Position numbers and translations under genes: made by a program. A stretch of DNA of 64,000 nt from an uncultured Winogradskyella sp. (GTDB taxonomy: Bacteria > Bacteroidota > Bacteroidia > Flavobacteriales > Flavobacteriaceae), in the NCBI RefSeq assembly GCF_947495255.1, contig NZ_CANLYI010000009.1, positions 62,001 through 126,000 of the forward strand. The letters run 5' to 3'. Position 1 is the stretch's first letter. Every line of letters begins with the position of its first letter. Of the stretch, positions 46,364 to 55,614 are shown piece by piece. The notes beneath the pieces are model-generated. The model did no database searches. It saw only the letters and a program-made list of their open reading frames with translations, and was not told the origin of the DNA.

Positions 46364-46423
46364 TTAAATTTGAATTAATAATGGATTCCTTTTTTAGGGA
46401 ATTTAATACGGATTCAAATTTAA
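46364..46423. repeat. Nested inverted repeats between lptD and ridA
   Basis: TTAAATTTGAAT (46364-46375) and ATTCAAATTTAA (46412-46423) are perfect 12-bp inverted copies. Between them lies a smaller inverted pair, ATTCC and GGAAT. It may be a weak transcription terminator or RNA structure; there is no T run at the outer stem. Confidence 0.4.
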
Positions 46424-46444
46424 AATAAGCAAAAGCAATTTAAG

Positions 46445-46825
46445 ATGAAAAAAATTATAAATACTTCTAAAGCACCAGCTCCAATAGGACCATATAACCA
46501 AGCCGTTTTAACAGGAAACACTCTGTATACTTCAGGTCAAATAGCATTACATCCTGAAACTATGGAATTGGTTAATGATGACATTAAAACAGAAACTAGA
46601 CAAGTAATGAAAAACATGAAAGCCGTTTTAGCAGCTGCAGATATGACTTTTGAAAATGTAATAAAATCGTCAATTTTCATTAGCGATATGAATACATTTA
46701 AACAAATAAACGAAGTTTATGGTAGTTATTTTGATGAAGCTACTGCACCAGCAAGAGAAACTGTTGAAGTTGCAAACTTACCAAAGTTTGTAAATGTCGA
46801 AATTAGTATGATTGCTGTGAAGTAA
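46445..46825 (+). CDS. ridA: RidA family reactive intermediate deaminase
   Basis: 126 residues, the standard YjgF/RidA size. Typical segments are 'A-P-A-P-I-G-P-Y-N-Q-A-V', 'L-Y-T-S-G-Q-I-A-L', 'S-S-I-F-I-S-D-M-N' and 'A-P-A-R-E-T-V-E-V'. The Arg in the last one binds the carboxylate of the substrate. It hydrolyses reactive 2-aminoacrylate and related enamines that arise from threonine dehydratase and other PLP enzymes. It stands alone between lptD and a convergent peptidase gene. Confidence 0.95.
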   Translation: MKKIINTSKAPAPIGPYNQAVLTGNTLYTSGQIALHPETMELVNDDIKTETRQVMKNMKAVLAAADMTFENVIKSSIFISDMNTFKQINEVYGSYFDEATAPARETVEVANLPKFVNVEISMIAVK

Positions 46826-46833
46826 TTAAAAAT

Positions 46834-48891
46834 TTAACTCATTATCATTAATGACTCCTTATAGTTTAGGAGTTGTTTTTTATATTTAAAATAGCCATAA
46901 TTAAGTAATAACCCATAGTCATTTATAGCTTTAAAAAGTACTTGCAGGTTATCGTCAATATACTTCTCATTACTAAAATAAAGCAATTTTGTTGACGTAT
47001 ACTTTTCAAAATTGCTTTTTATATCTTCTGTCAACTCTACTTCATAAATTGAATTAGATAATAATGCATCAATATGGAGTTTAAGTTTTTTCTCAAATTT
47101 ATCGCATTCTAAAAAATTAACTTCTATTTGCTTATATTCTGTAGTTTGGCTCACAAATTCTAGTTTATTAAACAAGTCATTTATTAAAGCTAACTTTTCA
47201 TCATACTCATCTGTAAACTCAAAACAATCATTATAAAGTTCTTTTAGTTGAGTCTGCTTATCAAGGTCTTTTTCTATTTGCAAGAAATAATTGAATATTT
47301 TAATATCGTTAGATTTCAATTCGTCCTTTAAGTTAGCCTGCTCATTCTTTATACTTTCTACAAGTTTAAGCGCTTCGTTTTTTACGTAACGATTACCGTC
47401 ATAATCGAACGTTTTTATTTCAGATTGCTTTTCCGAGACTATCTTTAAAGCTTCTATATCTGCTTCTATGGCAAATGCCTCATAGCACTTATCCACAATT
47501 TCATCAGAAAATAGATTATTAAATACATCAGTATTTGTAATTAATATCTCGTTTTCTAAGTTGAACTCTTGTGTATTATAATTATCATAATAGCCATTAA
47601 AAATTTTAGAAAAAGTGTTTTCCGCAAAAGCCTCATTAAATTGAGTTTTAAATTTATCAAATCCCAAAACTTCAGGAGTTTCTTTATAAATAACACTAGA
47701 AAACATAAAAGACGTCAAGTCTTTTTCTAAAAGTTCAAAATCATTAAACAAGCATTTAGCTAACCTTTTATCAGCACTTACTATCTTCTCCCCTTTCACT
47801 TCCATTTCTTTTATTCTATCTTCAACACTAGGATGAGAAGCCCACTGATTTTTTATCACCAATTTAGATTTATTAAACTTGGTTTGTTCATATAAAGTAA
47901 CCATTGGTAATTTATGATTCAATTCTAAATTATCTATTTCTGAATAAAATGACATTGCATAAAACTGTTCTTTAAAGACATTTGAACTTTTTATGTTAGT
48001 ATCTATTTTTTTTTCATAAAAACCTACAACAGAATTAAAAGCATAATCTGCCAAATTCATTCTTAATAATGAAGATTTTAACGGCTCGTAACCTGATACT
48101 TTTACGGCTATTTCATCTGCGTGAAATTCCATTTCGCGAGATAAACCTAAATAAGCTTTATTTACAATTGCATATAGTTTAACCAATAACCATTGTATAC
48201 CTGCAACTATTTTCACGGCAACTATTAAAAATAGAGCAAGATAGCCACTAGATTCTGCCCACTTTGCCACCATTTTATCATAAGACTCATTATCAAATAA
48301 CATATTATGAATAATTTGATTAACATGATAAACATAACTCCCTACTTTCATAGATTTTTGACTAAAATGACCAAACTCATGAGCCAAAATGGACTTTAAT
48401 TCATCGACATGAATACAATTGACTAAACCAATACCAATTTGCAAATTTTTCTCAATTGGCATAAACATACTCAAAAAACTAGAATCATAAAAAACAGAGG
48501 CATTTACATCAGGAGAAACATAAACTTTTTTAGGATACATAGTGCCAATGTCCATTACTAATTCGTCTATCATTTTAAATAATTCTGGATGATCAATTGC
48601 TTTAATCTCCTTTAAATGAGAATAATCTATCTTGTTTTTCTTGAATAAGAATTTAACCAAAAATATCAATACAAAAACACCTAAACTCGCTAAACCTACA
48701 CCAACTGCCAATGTAATAAAATGTGGAAATGAAACTATAAGTCCTAATCCTGCAAAAACACAACCAATCGTTAAGGCGATTGCAAGTAATAAAATAGTGA
48801 CATAAGCAAACATAAATAGAGCTATAGCATTCACAGCTTTTTTACTTTGCTTTTTAAACTTATCCGTTACGCTTACAGAAATTGCAGACAT
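46834..48891 (-). CDS. Large M48-family membrane metallopeptidase
   Basis: 685 residues from the ATG; a TTG two codons upstream is an alternative. Two hydrophobic segments at about 20-85 are followed by a peptidase domain with the zinc motif H-E-F-G-H in 'I-L-A-H-E-F-G-H-F-S-Q' near 173. A further membrane stretch lies near 215-240, and the third zinc ligand Glu is in 'S-R-E-M-E-F-H-A-D-E-I-A'. This resembles HtpX/Ste24-type peptidases, which cut membrane proteins. The C-terminal 350 or so residues are helical and Glu/Lys-rich and have no recognised domain, so the protein is about twice the size of HtpX. Confidence 0.87.
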   Translation of the reverse strand: MSAISVSVTDKFKKQSKKAVNAIALFMFAYVTILLLAIALTIGCVFAGLGLIVSFPHFITLAVGVGLASLGVFVLIFLVKFLFKKNKIDYSHLKEIKAIDHPELFKMIDELVMDIGTMYPKKVYVSPDVNASVFYDSSFLSMFMPIEKNLQIGIGLVNCIHVDELKSILAHEFGHFSQKSMKVGSYVYHVNQIIHNMLFDNESYDKMVAKWAESSGYLALFLIVAVKIVAGIQWLLVKLYAIVNKAYLGLSREMEFHADEIAVKVSGYEPLKSSLLRMNLADYAFNSVVGFYEKKIDTNIKSSNVFKEQFYAMSFYSEIDNLELNHKLPMVTLYEQTKFNKSKLVIKNQWASHPSVEDRIKEMEVKGEKIVSADKRLAKCLFNDFELLEKDLTSFMFSSVIYKETPEVLGFDKFKTQFNEAFAENTFSKIFNGYYDNYNTQEFNLENEILITNTDVFNNLFSDEIVDKCYEAFAIEADIEALKIVSEKQSEIKTFDYDGNRYVKNEALKLVESIKNEQANLKDELKSNDIKIFNYFLQIEKDLDKQTQLKELYNDCFEFTDEYDEKLALINDLFNKLEFVSQTTEYKQIEVNFLECDKFEKKLKLHIDALLSNSIYEVELTEDIKSNFEKYTSTKLLYFSNEKYIDDNLQVLFKAINDYGLLLNYGYFKYKKQLLNYKESLMIMS

Positions 48892-49038
48892 AGGCAAAAA
48901 TTTGGTTAGAATTATTATGAGGTAACTAACTTAAGAAATTTCCTATATATACAATAGAAAAAAATTGTTTTACTATAAATTGAATAGCACTATAAACAAT
49001 TGTTAATAAAACATTTCTCCAAATAATTATTTATGGCC

Positions 49039-49066
49039 TTGCGGTTTTTAAAGAATTGTACTTTTG
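49039..49066 (+). promoter_or_regulatory. Bacteroidota-type promoter of guaC
   Basis: TTG, 17 bases, then TACTTTTG. It ends 24 bases before the chosen ATG and overlaps an earlier in-frame TTG, which argues against that earlier start. Confidence 0.55.
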
Positions 49067-49090
49067 GTAGTAACCAAATACTCTTCTAAA

Positions 49091-50131
49091 ATGCGTATAG
49101 AACACGATATTAAATTAGGCTTTAAAGATGTAATGATTCGCCCTAAACGCTCTACACTAAAAAGTAGATCACAGGTAACTTTAGAACGCGACTTTAGCTT
49201 TTTAAATAGTACAACTACTTGGAAAGGTGTGCCAATAATGGCTGCCAACATGGATACGGTTGGTACTTTTGAAATGGCTTTAGAGTTATCTAAACAAAAG
49301 CTATTTACAGCTATTCATAAGCACTACTCTATTGAAGAATGGAATACTTTTTTATCAAAATCACCTAAGCATATTGAAGATTATATTGCCATTAGTACAG
49401 GAACAGGACAAGAAGACTCAAACAAACTAAAAGCTGTTTTTAATAGTAATCCGCACTTAAAATTTATTTGTATTGATGTTGCAAATGGCTACTCAGAGCA
49501 TTTTGTAAACTTTGTACAACAAACACGAAATCAATATCCCAATAAAGTTATAATTGCAGGTAATGTTGTTACTGGCGAAATGGTAGAGCAACTTTTACTC
49601 TCTGGCGCAGATATTGTTAAAGTGGGAATTGGACCAGGAAGTGTATGCACAACTCGCATTAAAACAGGCGTTGGCTATCCGCAATTATCTGCTATTATTG
49701 AATGTGCTGATGCTGCGCACGGCTTAGGAGGACAAATTATAAGCGATGGTGGTTGTGCTACTCCTGGTGATGTTGCTAAAGCTTTTGGTGCAGGTGCAGA
49801 TTTTGTAATGCTTGGTGGTATGTTTTCTGGTCATACTGAAAGTGGTGGAGAATTAATAACGCGTAATGGAGAACAATACAAACAATTTTATGGCATGAGC
49901 TCTTCTACCGCTATGGATAAATACGTTGGAGGAGTTGCCGAGTATAGAGCTAGCGAAGGTAAAACTGTTGATGTTCCGTATAAAGGTGACGTAAAAAATA
50001 CATTGCAAGATATTTTAGGCGGTTTACGTAGTACTTGTACTTATGTTGGTGCAGAACGTTTAAAGGAATTAACAAAACGCACTACATTTATACGTGTAGC
50101 AGAACAAGAAAATCAGGTTTATAATCCTTAG
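49091..50131 (+). CDS. guaC: GMP reductase
   Basis: 346 residues, almost the same length as the E. coli enzyme. The start '[14 protein letters not shown]' is typical of the family. A TTG nine codons upstream lies within the promoter and is rejected. The catalytic Cys is C186 in 'G-P-G-S-V-C-T-T-R'. '[10 protein letters not shown]' and 'M-L-G-G-M-F-S-G-H' bind the phosphate. There is no CBS domain, as expected for GMP reductase rather than IMP dehydrogenase. It reduces GMP to IMP and ammonia with NADPH in purine salvage. Confidence 0.95.
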   Translation: MRIEHDIKLGFKDVMIRPKRSTLKSRSQVTLERDFSFLNSTTTWKGVPIMAANMDTVGTFEMALELSKQKLFTAIHKHYSIEEWNTFLSKSPKHIEDYIAISTGTGQEDSNKLKAVFNSNPHLKFICIDVANGYSEHFVNFVQQTRNQYPNKVIIAGNVVTGEMVEQLLLSGADIVKVGIGPGSVCTTRIKTGVGYPQLSAIIECADAAHGLGGQIISDGGCATPGDVAKAFGAGADFVMLGGMFSGHTESGGELITRNGEQYKQFYGMSSSTAMDKYVGGVAEYRASEGKTVDVPYKGDVKNTLQDILGGLRSTCTYVGAERLKELTKRTTFIRVAEQENQVYNP

Positions 50132-50148
50132 TTTTAAGCTACTGATTC

Positions 50149-50745
50149 TTATTGTTGGCGATTCCAGATGGTTTCAAACCATTCGCAAACTACTAACATA
50201 TCTTCAGTAGGTTCTTCTTCACTATCTTCAAATACATTAGAAAAAAAATCCCAATGTACTTTTTTCCATTGCTTTAGAGGTTCTTTGTGAGTTCCCATAT
50301 CTAATTCAGCATATCTCTTTGTAATTTCATTAAATGGTATGGTATCCACTTTTACGATTTCAATTATAGCTTGTGCTTTTCCTGAAAAATTTGTGATGAT
50401 ATGTTTGGTTCCTGCTTCTGGTAAATCTGCTTTTGCTTCTTTATACTTATAATATAAACCAGAACTAGCTTTCTTTTTACCAGTTACAACCAAGTCTGCT
50501 AAACGATTAGCATCTGCTTCATTATTATGAAAAAACCAAGAATCTGGTAATTCGTCATTTATAAATTTAGCGTTAGACTTAGTATAGCGATTCCAAATGT
50601 CATAAACACTTTGGTCTATTTGATTTTCAGTGTTAATTTCTGAAACTTTTTCTATTTCAATTTCTATTTCAGGTGAAACCTTTGTTCTAGTTTCATTTTT
50701 ACAGCTAACAATGAAGACAAGTAGTATGATGATGATTATTTTCAT
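50149..50745 (-). CDS. ASCH-domain lipoprotein
   Basis: 198 residues. A lipoprotein signal (I-I-I-I-L-L-V-F-I-V-S-C, lipid-bearing C15) is followed by a Glu-rich linker and an ASCH domain from about 48 to the end. ASCH features are 'I-W-N-R-Y', 'S-W-F-F-H-N-N-E-A-D-A-N', the 'V-T-G-K-K-K-A-S-S-G' motif, 'A-I-I-E-I-V-K-V' and 'H-W-D-F-F-S-N-V-F'. ASCH proteins usually act on RNA or modified nucleosides in the cytoplasm, so export of this one is unexpected. The catalytic role, if any, is unknown. It is convergent with guaC. Confidence 0.8.
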   Translation of the reverse strand: MKIIIIILLVFIVSCKNETRTKVSPEIEIEIEKVSEINTENQIDQSVYDIWNRYTKSNAKFINDELPDSWFFHNNEADANRLADLVVTGKKKASSGLYYKYKEAKADLPEAGTKHIITNFSGKAQAIIEIVKVDTIPFNEITKRYAELDMGTHKEPLKQWKKVHWDFFSNVFEDSEEEPTEDMLVVCEWFETIWNRQQ

Positions 50746-50775
50746 GGATAAATGATTTTAATTTCGATTGATTAA

Positions 50776-51327
50776 CTATTCAAACTTTCTTTTTTCTTCA
50801 TTACCCAAAAAAGGCCTAAACCATTCCATATAACTAAAAACGGTTTCTCTAAGGTGATACATCAAATAAATACCAACAGAAAGAACTATACTATACATAC
50901 TTACAAAAATCATGATATACTTGTAATCAACGTTATAATAATAAAGACTATTCATTTCAATAAATGAACCTACTATAGTAAGGGAAAACCAAATTATACC
51001 AATAAGGAAAAATCGACCATCAAATTTCCAAATATTAATTGTAATGTATGTTGATAGAATTATTGAAATAACGATTTCAATATTAAATTCTATGACTAAT
51101 TCTAAAATTCTAAATAACTCAAAAAAAATAAAAAATCCCCAAATTAATGATAGCAATAAATGTTTTCGTTTAAACTTTTGCCAAAGTAAGTATGATGGTC
51201 TTGATGCTAAAATAGTCCTAATTACATCTTCGTTTACATCATCTTTATATTGGTCAAATAGTTCTGATTTTAAATCACCTTGACTTAATCTTGTTATGAT
51301 TTCAGACTTAATTTCTTTATTACTCAA
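50776..51327 (-). CDS. Hypothetical membrane protein
   Basis: 183 residues with a soluble N-terminal part of about 50 residues ('I-I-T-R-L-S-Q-G-D', then 'I-R-T-I-L-A-S-R-P-S') and four hydrophobic segments (about 52-70, 77-95, 103-122 and 130-155). The family is not recognised. The only start that keeps the N-terminal part is a TTG, because no in-frame ATG occurs early. It precedes the ASCH lipoprotein gene by 30 bases on the same strand, so the two may be co-transcribed. Confidence 0.6.
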   Translation of the reverse strand: MSNKEIKSEIITRLSQGDLKSELFDQYKDDVNEDVIRTILASRPSYLLWQKFKRKHLLLSLIWGFFIFFELFRILELVIEFNIEIVISIILSTYITINIWKFDGRFFLIGIIWFSLTIVGSFIEMNSLYYYNVDYKYIMIFVSMYSIVLSVGIYLMYHLRETVFSYMEWFRPFLGNEEKRKFE

Positions 51328-51565
51328 TTATTGTTACTCTATTTTTTCGTTGATTATAAATGTCAATAAAAACTATCGTAATTACCCAAACCAATAAATT
51401 TAAATTCTATCGTTTCTGTACTATTTAAGTTCATTAAGAAAATATATTAATTAACTCTAATTAATTCTCAAAGTAAACCTAATAGAATAATAAATTAAAA
51501 TCTGTTTTTAATTCGAATTTGAAATTCTAAAATAAAGAAAATGTTTTAATATTTTTACATCGCTT

Positions 51566-52339
51566 ATGTCAAAACTCAAAAAATCAGAATTAAAAGACTT
51601 CCTAGACGAAAAAGTGGTGCTTTATAACAACCCAAAGTTTATAGAAAGTGATCCAATTCAAATTCCGCATCAATTCTCTAAAAAAGAAGATATTGAAATA
51701 GCTGCATTTTTAACTGCAACCATTGCTTGGGGAAACAGAAAGAGTATTATAAAAAATGCTCACAAAATGATGGAGTTATTAGACCAATCGCCTTTTGAGT
51801 TTATTATGCAACATCAAGAATCTGATTTAGAAAAATTGAATTTTTTTGTACATCGTACCTTCAACAGTTTGGATTTTACGCAGTTTGTTAAAAGCCTAAA
51901 ACACATTTATAAAAATCATAAAGGCTTAGAAGCAGTATTTGCAAATTATGCAGAGAAAGATTCCCTTCAACACAGTATCCATCAATTTAAAAAAGTATTC
52001 TTTGAAATTGAGCATTTAGAGCGCACCAAAAAACACGTGAGTGACCCTCTTAAAAACTCAGCAGCCAAACGCATTAACATGTTTTTACGTTGGATGGTAA
52101 GAAACGACAACCATGGTGTTGATTTTGGTATTTGGAATTCCCTTTCACCATCGCAATTAAGTTGTCCTTTAGATGTGCATTCTGGTAATGTTGCTAGAAA
52201 ATTAGGTGTGCTTAAAAGAAAACAAAATGATGGTAAGGCACTTGCTGAATTAGACAAAGCATTGCGTCAGTTAGATGCTAATGATCCTGTAAAATATGAT
52301 TTTGCACTCTTTGGATTAGGTGTTTTTGAAGGGTTTTAA
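51566..52339 (+). CDS. TIGR02757 family protein of unknown function
   Basis: 257 residues, soluble. The family is recognisable from 'I-A-A-F-L-T-A-T-I-A-W-G-N-R-K-S-I', 'F-V-H-R-T-F-N', 'K-R-I-N-M-F-L-R-W-M-V-R' and the C-terminal 'L-D-V-H-S-G-N-V-A-R-K-L-G' and 'D-P-V-K-Y-D-F-A-L-F-G-L-G-V'. The pattern recalls the helix-hairpin-helix DNA glycosylase fold ('P-L-D-V-H' standing where glycosylases have V-D-T-H), but that is only a resemblance. Members are widespread in Bacteroidota and have no proven function. Confidence 0.85.
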   Translation: MSKLKKSELKDFLDEKVVLYNNPKFIESDPIQIPHQFSKKEDIEIAAFLTATIAWGNRKSIIKNAHKMMELLDQSPFEFIMQHQESDLEKLNFFVHRTFNSLDFTQFVKSLKHIYKNHKGLEAVFANYAEKDSLQHSIHQFKKVFFEIEHLERTKKHVSDPLKNSAAKRINMFLRWMVRNDNHGVDFGIWNSLSPSQLSCPLDVHSGNVARKLGVLKRKQNDGKALAELDKALRQLDANDPVKYDFALFGLGVFEGF

Positions 52340-52434
52340 ATATTTTTATTTGAAGTCAGTATACCATTCCGACTGAGATACAAAGAGGTATCTGATTATT
52401 CTATAGTCAAATAATTATTTATTAAAAAAAGTAA

Positions 52435-52466
52435 AAAAAAGGCTTACAAAACGGAAGCCTTTTTTA
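52435..52466. terminator. Bidirectional terminator
   Basis: AAAAAGGCTT pairs with AAGCCTTTTT around ACAAAACGG, between the convergent TIGR02757 and M61 genes. Confidence 0.8.
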
Positions 52467-52474
52467 TATCATAT

Positions 52475-52503
52475 GAGATTTCTCGCTTTCGCTCGAAATG
52501 ACA
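52475..52503. repeat. Interspersed short repeat (GATTTCTCGCTTTCGCTCGAAATGAC type)
   Basis: An imperfect inverted sequence with outer arms ATTTC and GAAAT around a CGCTTTCGC core. Sequences of this kind are scattered between genes in many Flavobacteriaceae. Only one copy is in this window, so the repeat nature rests on general knowledge. Confidence 0.4.
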
Positions 52504-52509
52504 AATAAA

Positions 52510-54405
52510 TTATCCTTTTAACCAAGCAGCTCTTAATGCTTTCTGAGCATCACTAGCATTCTCATCTTCAACGATTGATTCATCAGTTGCGTAAGCTTTT
52601 GTTAATGTAGCTTTAATTAGCATAGGTTTTCCATCACGTTCTAAATCCATAGTGATTTCTTGTCCTTCTTGCCATCCAAACATTCCACCAATAACACCTT
52701 GTGCATTCGCTAAAGTTAAATCGGTTCCGTTTACTTTCTTAATAACATCACCAGCTTTAACACCTTGAGATTTCCAAAAAGAATTCTTTTCTACCATTGG
52801 TGAAAAGAAAATCACACCTTTTTCTTGGTCGCCATCAAAAATAACATTTTGTCCACCTGCAAAAATATAGTTAGTTTCAACTTGAGATTCTCCCTTTTTT
52901 AAACCTACCATAGCAAAAAACTCGTCATAGTTAATTGGCACATCACCTTCTACATGTGTTTTTAAGAATCCACCAACACTTGGGTATGTCATTGCTGTAA
53001 TTTCTGCAATCAAGTTATCATCCACAAATGGCTTTTCCTTACCGTATTTAGCAGATAATTCTTTCATTAAGCTTAGCATACTTCTGTTACCATCACTTTC
53101 TTTTCGCATTAAAATATCAATACACATTCCCATTAATGCACCTTTCATGTACACGTTGTAATATTGTGATGCATATGGCTCATCTAATACATTCTCACTC
53201 ATAATAGTGAAACTCATAGCGTCATCTAAACGTTGAGTAGAAATATCTATTTTAGATTTCATTGTTTTATAAAAAGTAGCTTCATCAACTAAACCTTCAT
53301 AAACCTGAAAGTGTTGTGCAAAATACTCTGTTACACCTTCATACATCCATAAATGCTTAGAAAATGTTGGTTTATTGTAATCAAAATAATGGACATCTTC
53401 AGAATGAACAGATAATGGTGATACAATATGGAAAAATTCATGCGCAACCACATCAATCATAGATGCTTTTAAAGCTTCTAAAGGACTGTTTTCATTAAAA
53501 ACTACAACTGTAGATGTGTGATGTTCTAAAGCACCAAAACCTTTTGGAGACGTTTCATCACCTTTAGATAAATACACATAAATATCATAACGAGGTGTGC
53601 TATTTACATCACCTAAATAGCTCTTTTGAGCTTCCATCATTTTATAAACCGTTTCTTTTAAACTTGCTGCTGTATGTTTTCCTGTTGGAGAATAAAGACT
53701 TAAAACAATTTTAATATCCCCAACCATAAATTCTTCAACATCTAATTTCCCATACATCATTGGGTTATCTGTAATGTCAAAATAACGTTCTGCAAAATAA
53801 CTACTTGTAATTACCGTACCATTTTCACTAGACTTAACGCCTTTATCTTCTAAAGCAGAAGTTCTAACAAAATTTGCTGGTGCAATTACATCTAATGCGT
53901 ATTGGTTGTTTTTTAAAGAATCGAAATAACCAATAAAACCGTGAAGATTTAATACATAATTATCTTCTTCTATATTTGTTCCGGCAGGAGAAAATGGCTG
54001 CTCACCTCCTATACCACCATTGGTTTCAATATCAAACGTATCATTTACATAATACTGTAACTTATCTAATTTAGTTGCTCCTGTAATGGTCCATGTATTA
54101 TCGTCAACTTTAGTAACAGCTAATTCATTTCCGTCGTAATCTAAAGCTTTAAAATCGTCAACATACTTTCCGAAATCACTAACGGAATAAGTACCTTGTA
54201 CTACTCTTGGCAATCTATATGTTACTGTTTCTGCTGTAAAGCGACCAGGATTAATAGTTACTGGCACTCTATCATTATTAACAGCTGTTAGATCTAAAGC
54301 TGTAACAATAGGATGGCTTACTGCTAAATCATCTACTGTTTGTTTTGCAGATCCACAACCTACTAAAACGACACCTAAGCCAAGCATGGCTAAATAATTC
54401 TTCAT
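52510..54405 (-). CDS. M61 family glycyl aminopeptidase-like lipoprotein with PDZ domain
   Basis: 631 residues. A lipoprotein signal ends at C17 (V-V-L-V-G-C-G-S). An N-terminal beta domain (about 30-240) precedes the peptidase, whose zinc motif is H-E-F-F-H in 'V-V-A-H-E-F-F-H-I-V-S-P' near 323, followed by 'W-M-Y-E-G-V-T-E-Y-F-A' with the third ligand Glu. A PDZ domain lies at about 540-605 ('G-V-K-A-G-D-V-I-K-K-V-N-G'). M61 peptidases prefer Gly or Ala at the N-terminus. The enzyme is predicted to be anchored to a membrane of the envelope. Its substrate is unknown. Confidence 0.92.
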   Translation of the reverse strand: MKNYLAMLGLGVVLVGCGSAKQTVDDLAVSHPIVTALDLTAVNNDRVPVTINPGRFTAETVTYRLPRVVQGTYSVSDFGKYVDDFKALDYDGNELAVTKVDDNTWTITGATKLDKLQYYVNDTFDIETNGGIGGEQPFSPAGTNIEEDNYVLNLHGFIGYFDSLKNNQYALDVIAPANFVRTSALEDKGVKSSENGTVITSSYFAERYFDITDNPMMYGKLDVEEFMVGDIKIVLSLYSPTGKHTAASLKETVYKMMEAQKSYLGDVNSTPRYDIYVYLSKGDETSPKGFGALEHHTSTVVVFNENSPLEALKASMIDVVAHEFFHIVSPLSVHSEDVHYFDYNKPTFSKHLWMYEGVTEYFAQHFQVYEGLVDEATFYKTMKSKIDISTQRLDDAMSFTIMSENVLDEPYASQYYNVYMKGALMGMCIDILMRKESDGNRSMLSLMKELSAKYGKEKPFVDDNLIAEITAMTYPSVGGFLKTHVEGDVPINYDEFFAMVGLKKGESQVETNYIFAGGQNVIFDGDQEKGVIFFSPMVEKNSFWKSQGVKAGDVIKKVNGTDLTLANAQGVIGGMFGWQEGQEITMDLERDGKPMLIKATLTKAYATDESIVEDENASDAQKALRAAWLKG

Positions 54406-54490
54406 GTTTAAATTTTTAATTTTTTTATAAGACGCACAAATCTACAATGTGTTACTATTAAAAACCTAAAGGTTTTGTTAAATTCGCATT

Positions 54491-55498
54491 ATGTCGCAAC
54501 ATTTAGTTAGCATTTTAGTGCCTTTTAAAAATACCGAAGCATTTATTGCTGAGTGTATTAATTCTATTTTAGACCAAACTTATTATAATTGGGAAGCTAT
54601 TTTTATTGATGATAATTCCGATGACAATTCTTACACTATTGTTGAAAACTATTCTAAAACAGATACTAGAATTAAAGTTTACAAGAATAAGCAGTCAGGC
54701 ATTATAGAAGCCTTAAAAACAGCTTATAAACATTCTTCAGGAAGTTATATAACACGAATGGATAGTGATGATTTAATGACACCTATCCGACTTGAAACCA
54801 TGGTTAACAGCCTAGAAAAACATGGTAAAAAACATTTAGCCGTAGGGCAAGTAAAATATTTTAGAGCGGATGGACTTAGTGATGGCTTTGCACGTTATGA
54901 AAGTTGGTTAAATTCTTTAACTATTCAAGGCCGAAATTATTCGGAAATCTATAAAGAATGTGTGATTCCGTCTCCTTGTTGGATGCTTCATCGCAGTGAT
55001 TTTGAAGCTTGCAACGGTTTTAATTCTGAAATTTATCCTGAAGATTACGAATTAGCATTCCGGTTTTACAAAGCTAATTTCACTTGTATTCCATGTGATA
55101 AAGTATTACTTCATTGGCGAGATTATAGTACCAGAACCTCTAGAACACACGAGCATTATGCTGAAAATTCATTTTTAGACCTTAAAGTAAAATACTTTAT
55201 AGAATTGAATTATGATGCATCACGACCATTAGCAATTTGGGGCGCAGGACATAAAGGTAAAACCTTAGCTAAAATACTGATTAAGAAAAATATTCCGTTT
55301 TACTGGATTTGCGATAACCCAAAGAAAATAGGAAAGCACATTTACGACCAAGAACTATTTAATTTTAATTATTTAGCTGAACTTAAAAATCCGCAAAGCA
55401 TAGTAACAGTTGCTAATACTAAAGCCCAAGAAGAGATTACAAGCTATTTTGAAATTCAAAACATGAAGTCTATGTTAGATTATTTCTTTTTCTGTTAA
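54491..55498 (+). CDS. GT2 glycosyltransferase with C-terminal Rossmann-like domain
   Basis: 335 residues. Residues 1-220 or so are GT-A family 2: 'V-S-I-L-V-P-F-K-N-T-E-A-F', 'A-I-F-I-D-D-N-S-D-D-N-S', the D-x-D motif in 'R-M-D-S-D-D-L', and 'Y-P-E-D-Y-E-L-A-F-R-F' with the catalytic acid region. Residues about 245-335 carry 'L-A-I-W-G-A-G-H-K-G-K-T-L-A-K', a glycine-rich turn of a small nucleotide-binding fold seen at the end of some glycosyltransferases and sugar methyltransferases. Donor and acceptor are unknown. The gene is monocistronic here. Confidence 0.87.
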   Translation: MSQHLVSILVPFKNTEAFIAECINSILDQTYYNWEAIFIDDNSDDNSYTIVENYSKTDTRIKVYKNKQSGIIEALKTAYKHSSGSYITRMDSDDLMTPIRLETMVNSLEKHGKKHLAVGQVKYFRADGLSDGFARYESWLNSLTIQGRNYSEIYKECVIPSPCWMLHRSDFEACNGFNSEIYPEDYELAFRFYKANFTCIPCDKVLLHWRDYSTRTSRTHEHYAENSFLDLKVKYFIELNYDASRPLAIWGAGHKGKTLAKILIKKNIPFYWICDNPKKIGKHIYDQELFNFNYLAELKNPQSIVTVANTKAQEEITSYFEIQNMKSMLDYFFFC

Positions 55499-55556
55499 AT
55501 TTCACAGAAGCTGAACGAGGTTATCTCTAATGATTATTTATATTTGAACAATCCAG

Positions 55557-55585
55557 ACCTGCTAGGTTTTTGAAACCTGCTAGGT
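55557..55585. repeat. Paired 11-bp repeat ACCTGCTAGGT
   Basis: Two direct copies (55557-55567 and 55575-55585) separated by TTTTGAA. Each copy is itself a near palindrome (ACCT-GCT-AGGT), and the pair can fold into a hairpin with arms AGACC/GGTCT and AGGTTT/AAACCT. This is the look of an interspersed repeat of Flavobacteria. Confidence 0.55.
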
Positions 55586-55614
55586 CTTTAAATTAGCAAC
55601 TATAATTACAACGA

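Noticed and set aside
46364-46423. Terminal inverted repeats of a small insertion sequence
   Set aside because: The arms enclose only 36 bases, there is no target-site duplication and no second copy in the window.
49064-49090. TTG start nine codons upstream of guaC
   Set aside because: It lies inside the TACTTTTG promoter element, and the family begins at the later ATG.
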